Below are positions 18,000 to 27,849 of a stretch of DNA of 64,000 nt, one piece after another. Within the stretch, counting starts at the first letter, position 1. Each line of letters starts with the position of its first letter. The notes beneath the pieces are model-generated. The model was not told where the DNA came from, did no database searches, and worked only from the letters and a program-made list of their open reading frames with translations. The DNA is from SZUA-152 sp964401355 (GTDB lineage: Bacteria; Pseudomonadota; Gammaproteobacteria; SZUA-152): NCBI GenBank assembly GCA_964401355.1, contig CAYNYJ010000001.1, positions 12,820-76,819 on the forward strand, given 5' to 3'. The position numbers were made by a program, and so were the translations under genes.

Positions 18000-18356
18000 A
18001 TGCTTGAAAATTATTTACCTATTCTGGTGTTTTTGGTGCTGGGCCTGTTTTTTGGCATAGCGCCGATTGCTATGGCTTATGTGCTGAGCGAACAACGACC
18101 CGATAGCGCAAAAACATCTCCCTACGAATGCGGCTTTGAAGCCTTTGAAGACTCGCGCATGAAGTTTGATGTGCGTTTTTATCTGGTCGCTATTTTGTTT
18201 ATCATTTTCGATCTTGAGATTGCCTTTATGTTTCCCTGGGCGATAGTACTTGGGGATCTTGGGGTTTATGGTTTCTGGGTTATGTTTGTCTTTTTAGCGA
18301 TTCTGATTGCCGGCTTTGCCTATGAATGGAAAAAAGGGGCAATGGAATGGGAATAG
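18000..18356 (+). CDS. nuoA: NADH-quinone oxidoreductase subunit A
   Basis: Small membrane subunit of complex I at the junction of membrane and peripheral arms. The 118-residue protein has three membrane segments and the conserved loop SPYECGFEAFEDSRMKFDVR, whose cysteine is a family hallmark. The ATG at 18000 gives the standard N-terminus; upstream in-frame starts would add 28 unrelated residues. It opens the nuoA-N operon and overlaps nuoB by 10 bases. Confidence 0.96.
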   Translation: MLENYLPILVFLVLGLFFGIAPIAMAYVLSEQRPDSAKTSPYECGFEAFEDSRMKFDVRFYLVAILFIIFDLEIAFMFPWAIVLGDLGVYGFWVMFVFLAILIAGFAYEWKKGAMEWE

Positions 18357-18823
18357 AAGGCATTCTGGAGAAAGGGGTTGTCACCACCTCTGCGGATAAA
18401 CTCATTAACTGGGCACGAACCGGTTCTTTATGGCCGATGACTTTTGGTCTTGCCTGTTGCGCGGTAGAAATGATGCATGCAGGTGCATCGCGTTATGATC
18501 TTGATCGTTTTGGCGTGATTTTTCGTCCTAGCCCGCGACAATCGGATGTGATGATCGTTGCAGGTACTTTGGTGAATAAAATGGCGCCAGCACTGCGAAA
18601 AGTCTATGACCAAATGGCTGAACCACGCTGGGTGATTTCTATGGGGTCGTGCGCCAATGGTGGTGGTTATTACCACTATTCATATGCCGTTGTGCGTGGT
18701 TGTGACCGTATAGTGCCGGTTGATATCTATGTGCCAGGTTGTCCGCCAACGGCAGAAGCGTTGTTGTACGGCATTATTCAGTTACAAAATAAAATTAAGC
18801 GCACAAATACTATTGCGCGTTAG
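18347..18823 (+). CDS. nuoB: NADH-quinone oxidoreductase subunit B
   Basis: Peripheral-arm subunit carrying cluster N2, the last 4Fe-4S centre before quinone. The 158-residue protein shows the cluster cysteines in LACCAVEMM, GSCANGGGYY and VPGCPPTAEALLYG, including the adjacent CC pair typical of N2. The ATG at 18347 starts MGIEGILEKGVVTTS and overlaps nuoA. Confidence 0.97.
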   Translation: MGIEGILEKGVVTTSADKLINWARTGSLWPMTFGLACCAVEMMHAGASRYDLDRFGVIFRPSPRQSDVMIVAGTLVNKMAPALRKVYDQMAEPRWVISMGSCANGGGYYHYSYAVVRGCDRIVPVDIYVPGCPPTAEALLYGIIQLQNKIKRTNTIAR

Positions 18824-18921
18824 CGGTAGCCGTTAATTCTAGCCAGTAAACGCAATCGTTAATAATAATGGTATTTTGGCCATGTTGGCTAATTTTAAAA
18901 TAAGTGAAGTGAGGAATTTTT

Positions 18922-19605
18922 TTGCCAATGAGTAACGCTGTCGACAAACTTGCCGCGTGTATTCAGGATCGCTTCAGCGATCTGCTGGCTGTTGATGTGG
19001 CTTTTGATGAAGTTACTATTGAAGTGGCTACCAAGAATGTCTTGCAATTATGCACGGCGTTGCGTGATGAATCGGAATTTGCCTTTACCTTGCTAATTGA
19101 TCTTTGCGCAGTCGATTACCTCACCTATGGCAAAGCTGAATGGGAGACTAATTCGGCGACCGGGAGTGGTTTTAGCCGTGGTGTAGCAGACCTTGAAGTG
19201 ACTACCAGCCAGGGCGAAGACCCGCGGCGATTTGCAGTGGTTTATCACTTGCTGTCGGTGACGAATAACTGTCGTCTACGGGTAAAAATTTATCTTGATG
19301 AAAATGAACCCATTGTGGATTCTGTTGTGGATATTTGGTCGGGTGCCAACTGGTTTGAACGTGAAGCCTTTGACTTGTATGGCGTTATGTTTCGCGGCCA
19401 TCCTGATTTGCGCCGGCTGTTAACGGACTATGGTTTCATTGGTCACCCATTCCGTAAAGATTTCCCGTTAATCGGCAACGTAGAGATGCGTTACGATGCG
19501 GAAAAGCGTCGCGTGATATACGAGCCGGTCAGTATTGAACCGCGAACACTGGTGCCGAAAGTCATCCGTGACGATCAGCAATTGGGTGGTGAGAAAAGTG
19601 CCTGA
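18922..19605 (+). CDS. nuoC: NADH-quinone oxidoreductase subunit C (30 kDa)
   Basis: Hydrophilic complex I subunit that pairs with NuoD near the quinone site. The product is 227 residues, with the family signature region WFEREAFDLYGVMFRGHPDL and YGFIGHPFRKDFPL. It is separate from nuoD, unlike the fused nuoCD of E. coli. Two starts compete: TTG at 18922 has AGGA at an ideal distance, while ATG at 18928 is two codons in and farther from it. The last 8 bases overlap nuoD. Confidence 0.95.
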   Translation: MPMSNAVDKLAACIQDRFSDLLAVDVAFDEVTIEVATKNVLQLCTALRDESEFAFTLLIDLCAVDYLTYGKAEWETNSATGSGFSRGVADLEVTTSQGEDPRRFAVVYHLLSVTNNCRLRVKIYLDENEPIVDSVVDIWSGANWFEREAFDLYGVMFRGHPDLRRLLTDYGFIGHPFRKDFPLIGNVEMRYDAEKRRVIYEPVSIEPRTLVPKVIRDDQQLGGEKSA

Positions 19606-20851
19606 GATTAAGAATTACACTCTGAATTTTGGGCCTCAGCATCCTTCTGCGCATGGCGTGCTGCGCTTGGTACTGGAAATGGATGGCGAGACGATTGAAC
19701 GCGCCGATCCTCATATTGGTCTTTTGCATCGTGCCACGGAAAAGCTGGCCGAATCCAAACCTTACAACCAAAATATTCCTTACATGGATCGTCTCGATTA
19801 CGTTTCCATGATGTGCAATGAACACAGTTACGTTTTGGCCCTGGAAAAAATGCTGGGCGTAGAAGCACCTGAGCGAGCGCAGTATATTCGCGTGATGTTC
19901 GATGAAATCACCCGTATCTTGAATCACTTAATGTGGTTAGGCGCACATGCGCTGGACATCGGTGCAATGACGATTTTTTTGTATGCCTTCCGCGAACGTG
20001 AAGACATGATGGACATGTACGAGGCCGTTTCTGGTGCGCGCATGCATGCAGCTTATTATCGACCGGGTGGCGTGTATCGGGATCTTCCTGAGAAAATGCC
20101 GCAGTACGAAGCTTCTAAATGGCACAGCCAGAAAGAGGTTGATGTTAAAAATCAAAATCGACAGGGAACTCTGCTGGATTTCATTGAAGACTTCACCAAT
20201 CGTTTTCCTGGCTGCGTTGATGAATATGAAACACTGTTGACGGATAACCGCATCTGGAAACAACGCACCGTGGGTATTGGTGTAGTCAGTCCGGAACGAG
20301 CATTGCAGTTAGGATTCACCGGACCCATGCTGCGCGGTTCAGGTATCGAGTGGGATCTGCGTAAAAAACAGCCTTACGAAATTTATGACCGGCTGGATTT
20401 TGAAATTCCAATTGGCGCGACGGGCGACAGTTACGACCGGTATTTGGTGCGCATTGAAGAGATGCGTCAATCCAACAGTCTTATCAAGCAGTGCATCACT
20501 TGGTTGCGTGAGAACCCGGGTCCAGTGATGCTAGATGATCACAAGTTAACTCCGCCCAGTCGTGAACATATGAAGGATGACATGGAGTCATTGATTCACC
20601 ACTTTAAGTTATTTACCGAAGGTTATGCTTTGCCCCCAGGTGAAGTTTATGCCGCTATTGAACATCCCAAGGGCGAGTTTGGTATTTATCTGGTGTCGGA
20701 TGGTTCTAACAAACCGTATCGTTTAAAAATTCGCGCACCAGGGTTTGCCCATATTTCAGCGTTGGATGAAATGGTACGTGGGCACATGTTGGCTGACGTA
20801 GTGGCAATAATTGGTACTCAGGATATCGTATTTGGCGAGGTGGATCGTTAA
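19598..20851 (+). CDS. nuoD: NADH-quinone oxidoreductase subunit D (49 kDa)
   Basis: Subunit that forms the quinone-binding cavity with NuoB and is related to the large subunit of NiFe hydrogenases. The 417-residue protein carries NFGPQHPSAHGVLRLVLEMDGE, with the quinone-site histidine, and RPGGVYRDLP and GDSYDRYLVRIEEMRQS. The start is GTG at 19598, giving MPEIKNYTLNFGPQHPSAHG and overlapping nuoC by 8 bases; upstream in-frame starts run deep into nuoC. It ends in TAATG shared with nuoE. Confidence 0.96.
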   Translation: MPEIKNYTLNFGPQHPSAHGVLRLVLEMDGETIERADPHIGLLHRATEKLAESKPYNQNIPYMDRLDYVSMMCNEHSYVLALEKMLGVEAPERAQYIRVMFDEITRILNHLMWLGAHALDIGAMTIFLYAFREREDMMDMYEAVSGARMHAAYYRPGGVYRDLPEKMPQYEASKWHSQKEVDVKNQNRQGTLLDFIEDFTNRFPGCVDEYETLLTDNRIWKQRTVGIGVVSPERALQLGFTGPMLRGSGIEWDLRKKQPYEIYDRLDFEIPIGATGDSYDRYLVRIEEMRQSNSLIKQCITWLRENPGPVMLDDHKLTPPSREHMKDDMESLIHHFKLFTEGYALPPGEVYAAIEHPKGEFGIYLVSDGSNKPYRLKIRAPGFAHISALDEMVRGHMLADVVAIIGTQDIVFGEVDR

Positions 20852-21357
20852 TGGTTGCGGTCATGAACCAAGATGTGGATCAGATGATTTCTGCGGAATC
20901 CAGGGCTGAAATTGATCAATGGGTTGCGAAATATCCACCTGAACAAAAACAGTCTGCGGTAATGGCAGCATTACGCATCGTTCAAGATGCGAATGAGAGT
21001 TATTTAACGACTGAGTTGATGGATGCGGTGGCGGACTATCTTGAAATGCCCCGTGTTTCGGTTTACGAAGTTGCCACCTTTTATTCCATGTATGAATTGT
21101 CACCCGTGGGTAAACATAAAATATGTGTCTGTACGAACATATCCTGCATGCTATGTGGTTCCGATGAAGTGGTCGCGCATTTGAAAGAAAAATTGGGTAT
21201 TGGTTTTGGTGAAACCACGGCTGATGGTCGCTTCACATTGAAAGAGGTGGAATGTTTAGGAGCTTGTGTCGGCGCGCCGATGTTACAAATAGGCACCCAG
21301 TATCACGAACATTTAACCGCTGAAAAAATCGACCAAATTTTAGATGGCTTGGATTAG
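20851..21357 (+). CDS. nuoE: NADH-quinone oxidoreductase subunit E (24 kDa)
   Basis: Thioredoxin-like subunit of the NADH-dehydrogenase module holding 2Fe-2S cluster N1a. The 168-residue protein has the four cluster cysteines as CTNISC and CLGAC, and the SVYEVATFYSMYE segment. The ATG overlaps the nuoD stop by one base. Confidence 0.96.
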   Translation: MVAVMNQDVDQMISAESRAEIDQWVAKYPPEQKQSAVMAALRIVQDANESYLTTELMDAVADYLEMPRVSVYEVATFYSMYELSPVGKHKICVCTNISCMLCGSDEVVAHLKEKLGIGFGETTADGRFTLKEVECLGACVGAPMLQIGTQYHEHLTAEKIDQILDGLD

Positions 21358-21374
21358 ACTGGAAACTAAAAATA

Positions 21375-22652
21375 ATGGTCAACGAAGTCTGTTTTAAAAC
21401 CCTACACCTCGATAAACCGTGGACGCTTGAGACTTATCAAAACGAAGGTGGCTATGAGGTGTGGAAAAAGCTTCTGGCTGAGAAAACTTCGCCGGAAGAT
21501 ATTATCAGCGAACTGAAGGCGTCGGCATTACGGGGCAGAGGCGGTGCTGGTTTTCCAACGGGACTAAAATGGAGTTTCATGCCGCGTAATACGCCGGGAC
21601 AGAAATATATTGTCTGCAATTCAGATGAAGGCGAGCCAGGCACGTGTAAAGATCGGGATATTCTGCGCTACAACCCTCATGCGCTGGTGGAAGGTATGGC
21701 TATTGCCGGCTATACCATTGGCGCGACCGTAGGTTATAACTATATACGTGGTGAATTTTGGGAACCTTACGAGCGTTTTCAACAGGCAATCGATGATGCC
21801 TATGCGGCAGGATTGCTGGGTAAAAATATCATGGGTTCCGGTGTAGATTTTGATCTTTACACGCACTTGGGTGGAGGAGCCTATATTTGCGGCGAAGAGA
21901 CTGCACTGCTGGAATCTCTTGAAGGCAAGAAAGGCCAGCCGCGTTTCAAACCACCATTTCCTGCCAGCTTTGGCCTATATGGTCGACCCACCACAATTAA
22001 TAACACCGAGACGCTTGCTTCAGTACCCTTGATTTTGCAAAAAGGGGGGCAGTGGTTTCTCGATATTGGCAAACCCAATAATGGTGGGCCAAAAATTTAT
22101 AGCGTCAGCGGCCACGTTAATAATCCCGGTAACTTTGAAGTGCCCATGGGTATGCCTTTTTCAGAATTATTGGAAATGGCTGGCGGTGTAAAAGACGGTA
22201 ATAAACTGAAGGCGGTTATTCCTGGTGGTTCATCAACGCCTGTACTGACGGGCGAAGAAATGATGGAAGTCACCATGGATTATGATTCCATTGCCAAGGC
22301 GGGTTCAATGTTAGGTGCGGGTTCTGTTATCGTTATGGATGAAACAACCTGCATGGTACGTGCTCTGGCGCGTATCTCACATTTTTATTATGAAGAGTCC
22401 TGCGGACAATGTACGCCTTGCCGTGAGGGTACGGGTTGGCTGTCTCGCGTGATACATCGCATAGAGCACGGACAAGGCAAGCCAGAAGATCTGGATTTAT
22501 TGCTGGATGTCGCCAATAAAATACAGGGGCGAACGATCTGTGCGTTAGGCGATGCTGCTGCGATGCCGGTTAGCAGTTTTGTGAAAAAATTTCGGGATGA
22601 GTTCCAATACCATATCGACCACAAGACTTGTATGGTGGGTGCGGGAAGTTAA
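21375..22652 (+). CDS. nuoF: NADH-quinone oxidoreductase subunit F (51 kDa, NADH/FMN binding)
   Basis: Entry point for electrons: binds NADH and FMN and carries 4Fe-4S cluster N3. The 425-residue protein has the nucleotide loop GRGGAGFPTGLKW, the flavin-site GAYICGEETALLES, and the cluster motif ESCGQCTPCREGTGW with a later cysteine in GRTICALGDAA. Confidence 0.97.
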   Translation: MVNEVCFKTLHLDKPWTLETYQNEGGYEVWKKLLAEKTSPEDIISELKASALRGRGGAGFPTGLKWSFMPRNTPGQKYIVCNSDEGEPGTCKDRDILRYNPHALVEGMAIAGYTIGATVGYNYIRGEFWEPYERFQQAIDDAYAAGLLGKNIMGSGVDFDLYTHLGGGAYICGEETALLESLEGKKGQPRFKPPFPASFGLYGRPTTINNTETLASVPLILQKGGQWFLDIGKPNNGGPKIYSVSGHVNNPGNFEVPMGMPFSELLEMAGGVKDGNKLKAVIPGGSSTPVLTGEEMMEVTMDYDSIAKAGSMLGAGSVIVMDETTCMVRALARISHFYYEESCGQCTPCREGTGWLSRVIHRIEHGQGKPEDLDLLLDVANKIQGRTICALGDAAAMPVSSFVKKFRDEFQYHIDHKTCMVGAGS

Positions 22653-22730
22653 TGACATTAATATCTGTAGTAACAATAGTAAAATGTATAACAAATTTTT
22701 GTAGCAATTAAGAATGGTGTGAGTATCACG

Positions 22731-25100
22731 ATGGTTAACATCGAAATAGATGGCAAACAATTAGAAGCGCGTGAAGGTGCGATGATTATTGAGGCAGCGG
22801 ATGATGCGGGGATATATATTCCGCGCTTCTGCTATCACAAAAAATTGTCTATCGCCGCTAACTGCCGTATGTGCCTGATTGAGATTGAGAAGGTAGGCAA
22901 AGCCTTGCCTGCTTGTGCGACCCCGATTACCGACGGTATGAAGATTAATACTCGTTCAGCCAAAGCCATTGAAGCGCAAAAAAGCGTGATGGAATTTTTG
23001 CTCATCAATCATCCTCTTGATTGTCCTATCTGTGATCAGGGTGGGGAGTGTGAGCTTCAGGATATCGCCATGGGCTATGGCGGTGATGTGTCGGTGTATG
23101 CCGAGAAAAAACGCGTCGTTGAAAATAAAAATTTTGGTCCATTGATTTCTGGCGATATGACCCGTTGCATTCATTGCACTCGCTGTGTTCGTTTTGGTGA
23201 GGAAGTGGCCGGCATTAAAGAAATGGGTGCCATTGGGCGTGGCGAGCATATGGAAATTGGTACTTATGTTCAGCTTAGTATCAGTTCAGAAATGTCTGGT
23301 AATATTATCGACCTGTGTCCTGTAGGCGCGTTGACGGCTAAGCCGTCCCGCTTCGGAGCGCGTGCCTGGGAAATGATACAGCGTGAAAGCATTGCGGCTC
23401 ACGATTGTATGGGTTCCAATATTCTCGTGCATACTTTCAGGAATCAGGTGGTGCGTGTTGTTCCGAAAGACAACGAAGAAATTAATGAAACTTGGTTGTC
23501 AGACCGTGACCGTTTCAGTTATGAAGGTTTAAACAGCAGTGAACGATTAAGTTCGCCGCTGATAAAAGAAAACGGCGAATGGAAAAAGGTTGATTGGGAC
23601 ACTGCGCTGCACAAAGTTATTGGTGGTGTGAGTAAACTTCTCAGCGAAAAAGGTGTGGATCAGTTAGCTGCAATCAGCTCGCCTAGCGCGACCACCGAAG
23701 AACAGTACTTGCTGCAGAGACTCCTGCGTGAAATAGGCTCGGGGAATATCGACCATCGAATCAATCAACGTGATTTTTCAGATCAGGAGGATGAACCTGT
23801 ACTTCCCTGGTTAGGTCAGTCCATTCAGGATTTGGAAAAAAATAATGCAATATTGCTGGTGGGTGCGAATGTCCGCAGGGACCAACCCATAGCCGGACAC
23901 AGAATAAGAAAAGCAGCACTGCATGGCGGAAATATAATGGCCGTGAATCAAGTTGATTACGACTTTAACTTCCCCTTGTCCGCGAAAAAAATCAGTAGCC
24001 CACGAAAACTTCTGGGCGAACTAGGAGCGATCTTAAAGGCTATTTGTAATGCCGCATCGTCTGACGTTCCTTCTGGGCTGGAAGCGTTGTTGTCGAATAT
24101 TGAAGTTGATGAAACGCATGAGAAAATCGCACGATATTTACTGGATGCAGAAACCGCGACGGTAATCCTGGGGCATGATGCCATCGCGCATTCACATTTT
24201 GCCAGTCTCCGAGCCATTACTGGCCAAATTGCGGAATTAACATCGAGCAAATTGAGCTATCTGTCCGATGGCTGTAACAGCGCGGGAGCATTTATAGCAG
24301 GTGCCATTCCGCATCGTGGATCTGCGGGAGCGGATACGGCAATCAGAGGTAAAAACCTCAGTGAAATGTTTGATAGCGGATTAGCGGGCTATATTTTACT
24401 GGGTCTTGAGCCGGAAGAAGATTGTGCAGATTCAAGTCGCGCACTGAAAGCGCTGGAGGCCGCAGAATTTGTTGTTGTAATGAACGCTTTCAGCAGTGAC
24501 AAAATGAAAGAATATGCGGATGTTATTTTACCGATAACACCTTTCACGGAAACATCCGGAACTTTTGTGAATGCAGAAGGCCGCTGGCAGAGTTTTGAAG
24601 CAGTTGTAGAGCCTTTGGGTGATGCTCGGCCCGCTTGGAAAGTGTTGCGGGTATTGGGTAACCTGTTCGATTGCGATGGTTTTGAATATGTCACCAGTAT
24701 TGAGGTGCGTGATGAGCTGAAGGCACTGGCGAGCAACATCACATTATCAAATGATATGAAATGGCAGTGCCCAGCAACGCTGTCGATGGACTCTACTGGA
24801 ATTGAAAGTATTACAGATCGTTCAATGTATTGCAGTGACGGTCTCGTGCGCCGCGCAAGTTCTCTCCAGGAGGTTGTCAAAGCGCATCAAATGGCCATTC
24901 GTGTGAATCAAACAGTTGCTACCAGTGCTGGATTAACTGGTGGTGAGCCGGCTATCGCAAAGAAAAATAATATCGAGTTGACCCTGCCTCTGGTCATTGA
25001 TGACCGTGTTCCTGATGACAGTGTGTTAGTTCCAGGCGCAGCGCCTGAATCGTTAATTCATGGAACAGGGACAGGTAAAGTTACTTTGTCGCGCGTTTAA
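22731..25100 (+). CDS. nuoG: NADH-quinone oxidoreductase subunit G (75 kDa)
   Basis: Large iron-sulfur subunit conducting electrons from NuoEF toward NuoI. The 789-residue protein has an N-terminal 2Fe-2S ferredoxin domain (Cys pattern from RFCYHKK to ANCRMC and PACATP), the His-ligated N5 motif HPLDCPICDQGGEC, the N4 motif CIHCTRCVRFGEE and a long molybdopterin-oxidoreductase-like C-terminal domain without catalytic function. The ATG at 22731 gives MVNIEIDGKQ; a GTG at 22719 is also in frame. The C-terminal half is less conserved than the rest, as usual. Confidence 0.96.
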   Translation: MVNIEIDGKQLEAREGAMIIEAADDAGIYIPRFCYHKKLSIAANCRMCLIEIEKVGKALPACATPITDGMKINTRSAKAIEAQKSVMEFLLINHPLDCPICDQGGECELQDIAMGYGGDVSVYAEKKRVVENKNFGPLISGDMTRCIHCTRCVRFGEEVAGIKEMGAIGRGEHMEIGTYVQLSISSEMSGNIIDLCPVGALTAKPSRFGARAWEMIQRESIAAHDCMGSNILVHTFRNQVVRVVPKDNEEINETWLSDRDRFSYEGLNSSERLSSPLIKENGEWKKVDWDTALHKVIGGVSKLLSEKGVDQLAAISSPSATTEEQYLLQRLLREIGSGNIDHRINQRDFSDQEDEPVLPWLGQSIQDLEKNNAILLVGANVRRDQPIAGHRIRKAALHGGNIMAVNQVDYDFNFPLSAKKISSPRKLLGELGAILKAICNAASSDVPSGLEALLSNIEVDETHEKIARYLLDAETATVILGHDAIAHSHFASLRAITGQIAELTSSKLSYLSDGCNSAGAFIAGAIPHRGSAGADTAIRGKNLSEMFDSGLAGYILLGLEPEEDCADSSRALKALEAAEFVVVMNAFSSDKMKEYADVILPITPFTETSGTFVNAEGRWQSFEAVVEPLGDARPAWKVLRVLGNLFDCDGFEYVTSIEVRDELKALASNITLSNDMKWQCPATLSMDSTGIESITDRSMYCSDGLVRRASSLQEVVKAHQMAIRVNQTVATSAGLTGGEPAIAKKNNIELTLPLVIDDRVPDDSVLVPGAAPESLIHGTGTGKVTLSRV

Positions 25101-25164
25101 ACGTTGCTGTTTAAATGGTTAATGTGCAATTCAAGTAACAACGATATTAATATGAGAAAAGTGA

Positions 25165-26250
25165 ATGATTGAAACCATTGAATCAACGCTAAATTTCTTG
25201 CCACCTGAACTCGTGGTGATGATTATTATCGTCGGTAAGATTTTGGTACTGGTGTTGCCGCTGATGGGTGCGGTAGCATATCTGACGCTGGCTGAGCGTA
25301 AAGTCATTGGTTACATGCAGGTTCGTATTGGCCCCAATAGAGTGGGTCCACTAGGATTGTTACAACCCATTGCCGACGCCATAAAATTGATGTTCAAGGA
25401 AACGATCTTCCCGGCGAATGCGAACCGCTTTTTGTTTATATCAGCGCCTGTTTTGACGTTAGCACCTTCATTGGCAGCATGGGCTGTGGTTCCGTTTAAC
25501 GACACGCTGGTTATTTCAAACATTGATGCCTCGATTCTTTATATTTTAGCCATGACCTCCCTGGGCGTTTATGGGGTGATCATTGCGGGCTGGGCATCCA
25601 ATTCCAAGTATGCCTTTATCGGTGCGATGCGATCCGCTGCACAGATTGTTTCTTATGAAATTGCCATGGGATTTGCGTTGGTGGGTGTATTAATTGCTGC
25701 TGGTAGTTTAAACCTGGGTGAAATAGTGGAAGGGCAGCGCGGTGATCTTGGTATGATAAATTGGTACCTTCTGCCGCTGTTGCCTCTGTTTATGGTGTAT
25801 TTTATTTCCGGCGTGGCCGAAACCAACCGCGCTCCGTTTGATGTGGCGGAAGGTGAGTCAGAGATTGTCGCCGGTTTCCACGTTGAATATTCCAGCATGT
25901 CATTTTCTGTTTTCTTCCTGGCAGAGTATGCCAATATGATTCTGATTGCATTGTTGACAGCGATCATGTTTCTGGGAGGTTGGTTGTCGCCATTGAATGG
26001 GATTTTGCCTGCGAGTTTGCTCGAAGGTGAGGGCACGGTTGCCATGTTGCTCGGTGATGGCATGCATTGGTTGCTCTTCAAAACGTCATTCTTTTTGTTT
26101 TTGTTTTTATGGTTCCGTGCGACTTTCCCACGTTATCGTTATGACCAAATCATGCGGCTTGGCTGGAAGGTGTTTATTCCGATCACCATCGTATGGCTAT
26201 TAGTGGTTGCTGCCATGGTGGTTGGTAGTGTAGGACCGTGGTTTGATTAA
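25165..26250 (+). CDS. nuoH: NADH-quinone oxidoreductase subunit H
   Basis: Membrane subunit that forms the quinone chamber together with NuoB and NuoD. The 361-residue protein has eight or more membrane segments and the conserved loops ERKVIGYMQVRIGPNRVGP and AETNRAPFDVAEGESEIVAGFHVEYSS-type sequence (25818-25890), with the acidic residues linked to proton transfer. Confidence 0.97.
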   Translation: MIETIESTLNFLPPELVVMIIIVGKILVLVLPLMGAVAYLTLAERKVIGYMQVRIGPNRVGPLGLLQPIADAIKLMFKETIFPANANRFLFISAPVLTLAPSLAAWAVVPFNDTLVISNIDASILYILAMTSLGVYGVIIAGWASNSKYAFIGAMRSAAQIVSYEIAMGFALVGVLIAAGSLNLGEIVEGQRGDLGMINWYLLPLLPLFMVYFISGVAETNRAPFDVAEGESEIVAGFHVEYSSMSFSVFFLAEYANMILIALLTAIMFLGGWLSPLNGILPASLLEGEGTVAMLLGDGMHWLLFKTSFFLFLFLWFRATFPRYRYDQIMRLGWKVFIPITIVWLLVVAAMVVGSVGPWFD

Positions 26251-26328
26251 CGGTATAAATGACAGTTTGATAGATAGTGCGTTTATTTAATGGTTTATGG
26301 TTTTCACAATAATCTGGATGAATAGTTT

Positions 26329-26817
26329 ATGAATACAATTACAAACTATTTTAAAAGCCTCATATTGGCCGAGCTTTTCCGAGGCTTAATGCTTACTGGA
26401 AAATATTTTTTCCGGAAAAAAATCACGGTGCAATATCCAGAAGAAAAAACACCTATGTCACCCCGGTTTCGAGGTTTGCATGCGCTGCGTCGCTACCCGA
26501 ATGGTGAAGAGCGCTGTATTGCCTGTAAACTCTGTGAGGCGGTTTGTCCTGCGTTGGCCATAACTATCGACTCAGAAGAACGGGACGATGGTACGCGACG
26601 CACCACACGATACGATATAGATTTAACAAAATGTATATTTTGTGGCTATTGCGAAGAAGCCTGCCCGGTTGATGCGATTGTTGAGACCCGCCATTTTGAA
26701 TATCACGGCGAAAAGAAAGGAGATCTTTATATGACGAAAGAAAAGCTTCTTGCGATTGGTGATAAAATGGAAAAAGAAATCGCGGCTGATCGGGCGGATG
26801 ATGCAAAATTTCGTTAG
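26329..26817 (+). CDS. nuoI: NADH-quinone oxidoreductase subunit I (23 kDa)
   Basis: Ferredoxin-type subunit with clusters N6a and N6b linking NuoG to NuoB. The 162-residue protein carries two 4Fe-4S motifs, CIACKLCEAVCPA and CIFCGYCEEACPVDAI, after an amphipathic N-terminal helix. The GC content of the 80-base gaps before and after is low and I saw no other genes in them. Confidence 0.97.
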   Translation: MNTITNYFKSLILAELFRGLMLTGKYFFRKKITVQYPEEKTPMSPRFRGLHALRRYPNGEERCIACKLCEAVCPALAITIDSEERDDGTRRTTRYDIDLTKCIFCGYCEEACPVDAIVETRHFEYHGEKKGDLYMTKEKLLAIGDKMEKEIAADRADDAKFR

Positions 26818-26890
26818 ACAACAACGTAAATAATTTAAAGACAGTTTAACTCTAATTTAACGACAGAATAAGAAATAAGAAACGAACAAT

Positions 26891-27505
26891 ATGGGATTTG
26901 ATGAAATTATTTTTTATGCCTTAGCCACGATTCTGGTGGGCTCAGCGGCTTTAGTGGTGACCTTACGCAATCCTGTTTTTTGTGCGTTGGCGTTAGTGCT
27001 GGCATTTTTTATGAGTGCAGGCATCTGGATATTTTTAGAAGCAGAGTTTCTCGCGCTAACACTGATATTAGTGTACGTGGGTGCGGTCATGGTTTTGTTC
27101 CTCTTTGTGGTAATGATGCTCGATATCAACCTTGCGGTGTTGCGTGAAGGGTTTACGCGCTATTTACCGCTCGGTTTGGTTGTTGCCGTTATTTTAGTGG
27201 CAGAGTTAGTGCTGATTGTTGGGCCTGAAAATTTCGGTTTGGAAATGATGCCGCGCCCTGAACCGCAACCAGAGGGATATAGCAATACCAGAGAAATAGG
27301 TATGGTTTTATATACGGTATATTTATACCCATTCCAGATTGCCGCAGTAATACTGGTGGTGGCTATTGTTGCAGCAATATCATTAACATTACGACGTCGT
27401 AGTACCACACGATTTATGAAACCTGAGGCGCAAGTTACTGTGAAACGGAAAGATCGAGTACGGTTGGTGAAGATGTCGTCTGATACAAATACAAATAACG
27501 AATAA
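26891..27505 (+). CDS. nuoJ: NADH-quinone oxidoreductase subunit J
   Basis: Membrane subunit of the proton-conducting chain, 204 residues with five predicted membrane segments and the conserved VYVGAVMVLFLFVVMMLD stretch that contains the pi-bulge helix implicated in coupling. A basic, hydrophilic C-terminal tail of ~35 residues follows the last membrane segment. Confidence 0.95.
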   Translation: MGFDEIIFYALATILVGSAALVVTLRNPVFCALALVLAFFMSAGIWIFLEAEFLALTLILVYVGAVMVLFLFVVMMLDINLAVLREGFTRYLPLGLVVAVILVAELVLIVGPENFGLEMMPRPEPQPEGYSNTREIGMVLYTVYLYPFQIAAVILVVAIVAAISLTLRRRSTTRFMKPEAQVTVKRKDRVRLVKMSSDTNTNNE

Positions 27506-27525
27506 TTGTTGTCTCCGGGGGGAGT

Positions 27526-27831
27526 ATGATTTCAATTTCTCACTTTCTAATACTGGGCGCTATTTTGTTCTGCATTGGCGTGGCTGGTATTTTCCTGAAT
27601 CGAAAAAATGTCATCATTTTATTGATGGCTATCGAAATCATGCTGTTGGCGGTCAATATGAATTTTGTCGCCTTTTCTCACTATTTGGACGATATCTCTG
27701 GTCAGATTTTTGTATTTTTCATTCTGACTGTGGCAGCAGCAGAGGCCGCCATTGGTTTGGCGATACTGATTGTGCTGTTTCGTAATCGCCGTACTATTAA
27801 TGTTGAAGAACTGGATTCCCTTAAAGGGTAG
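27526..27831 (+). CDS. nuoK: NADH-quinone oxidoreductase subunit K
   Basis: Antiporter-related membrane subunit, 101 residues with three membrane segments and the two buried glutamates (in LLMAIEIMLLAVN and AAAEAAIGLAI) used for proton relay. GGGGGGAG just before the ATG is a strong ribosome-binding site. Confidence 0.96.
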   Translation: MISISHFLILGAILFCIGVAGIFLNRKNVIILLMAIEIMLLAVNMNFVAFSHYLDDISGQIFVFFILTVAAAEAAIGLAILIVLFRNRRTINVEELDSLKG

Positions 27832-27849
27832 AGCGGAGTTTTTTTGATA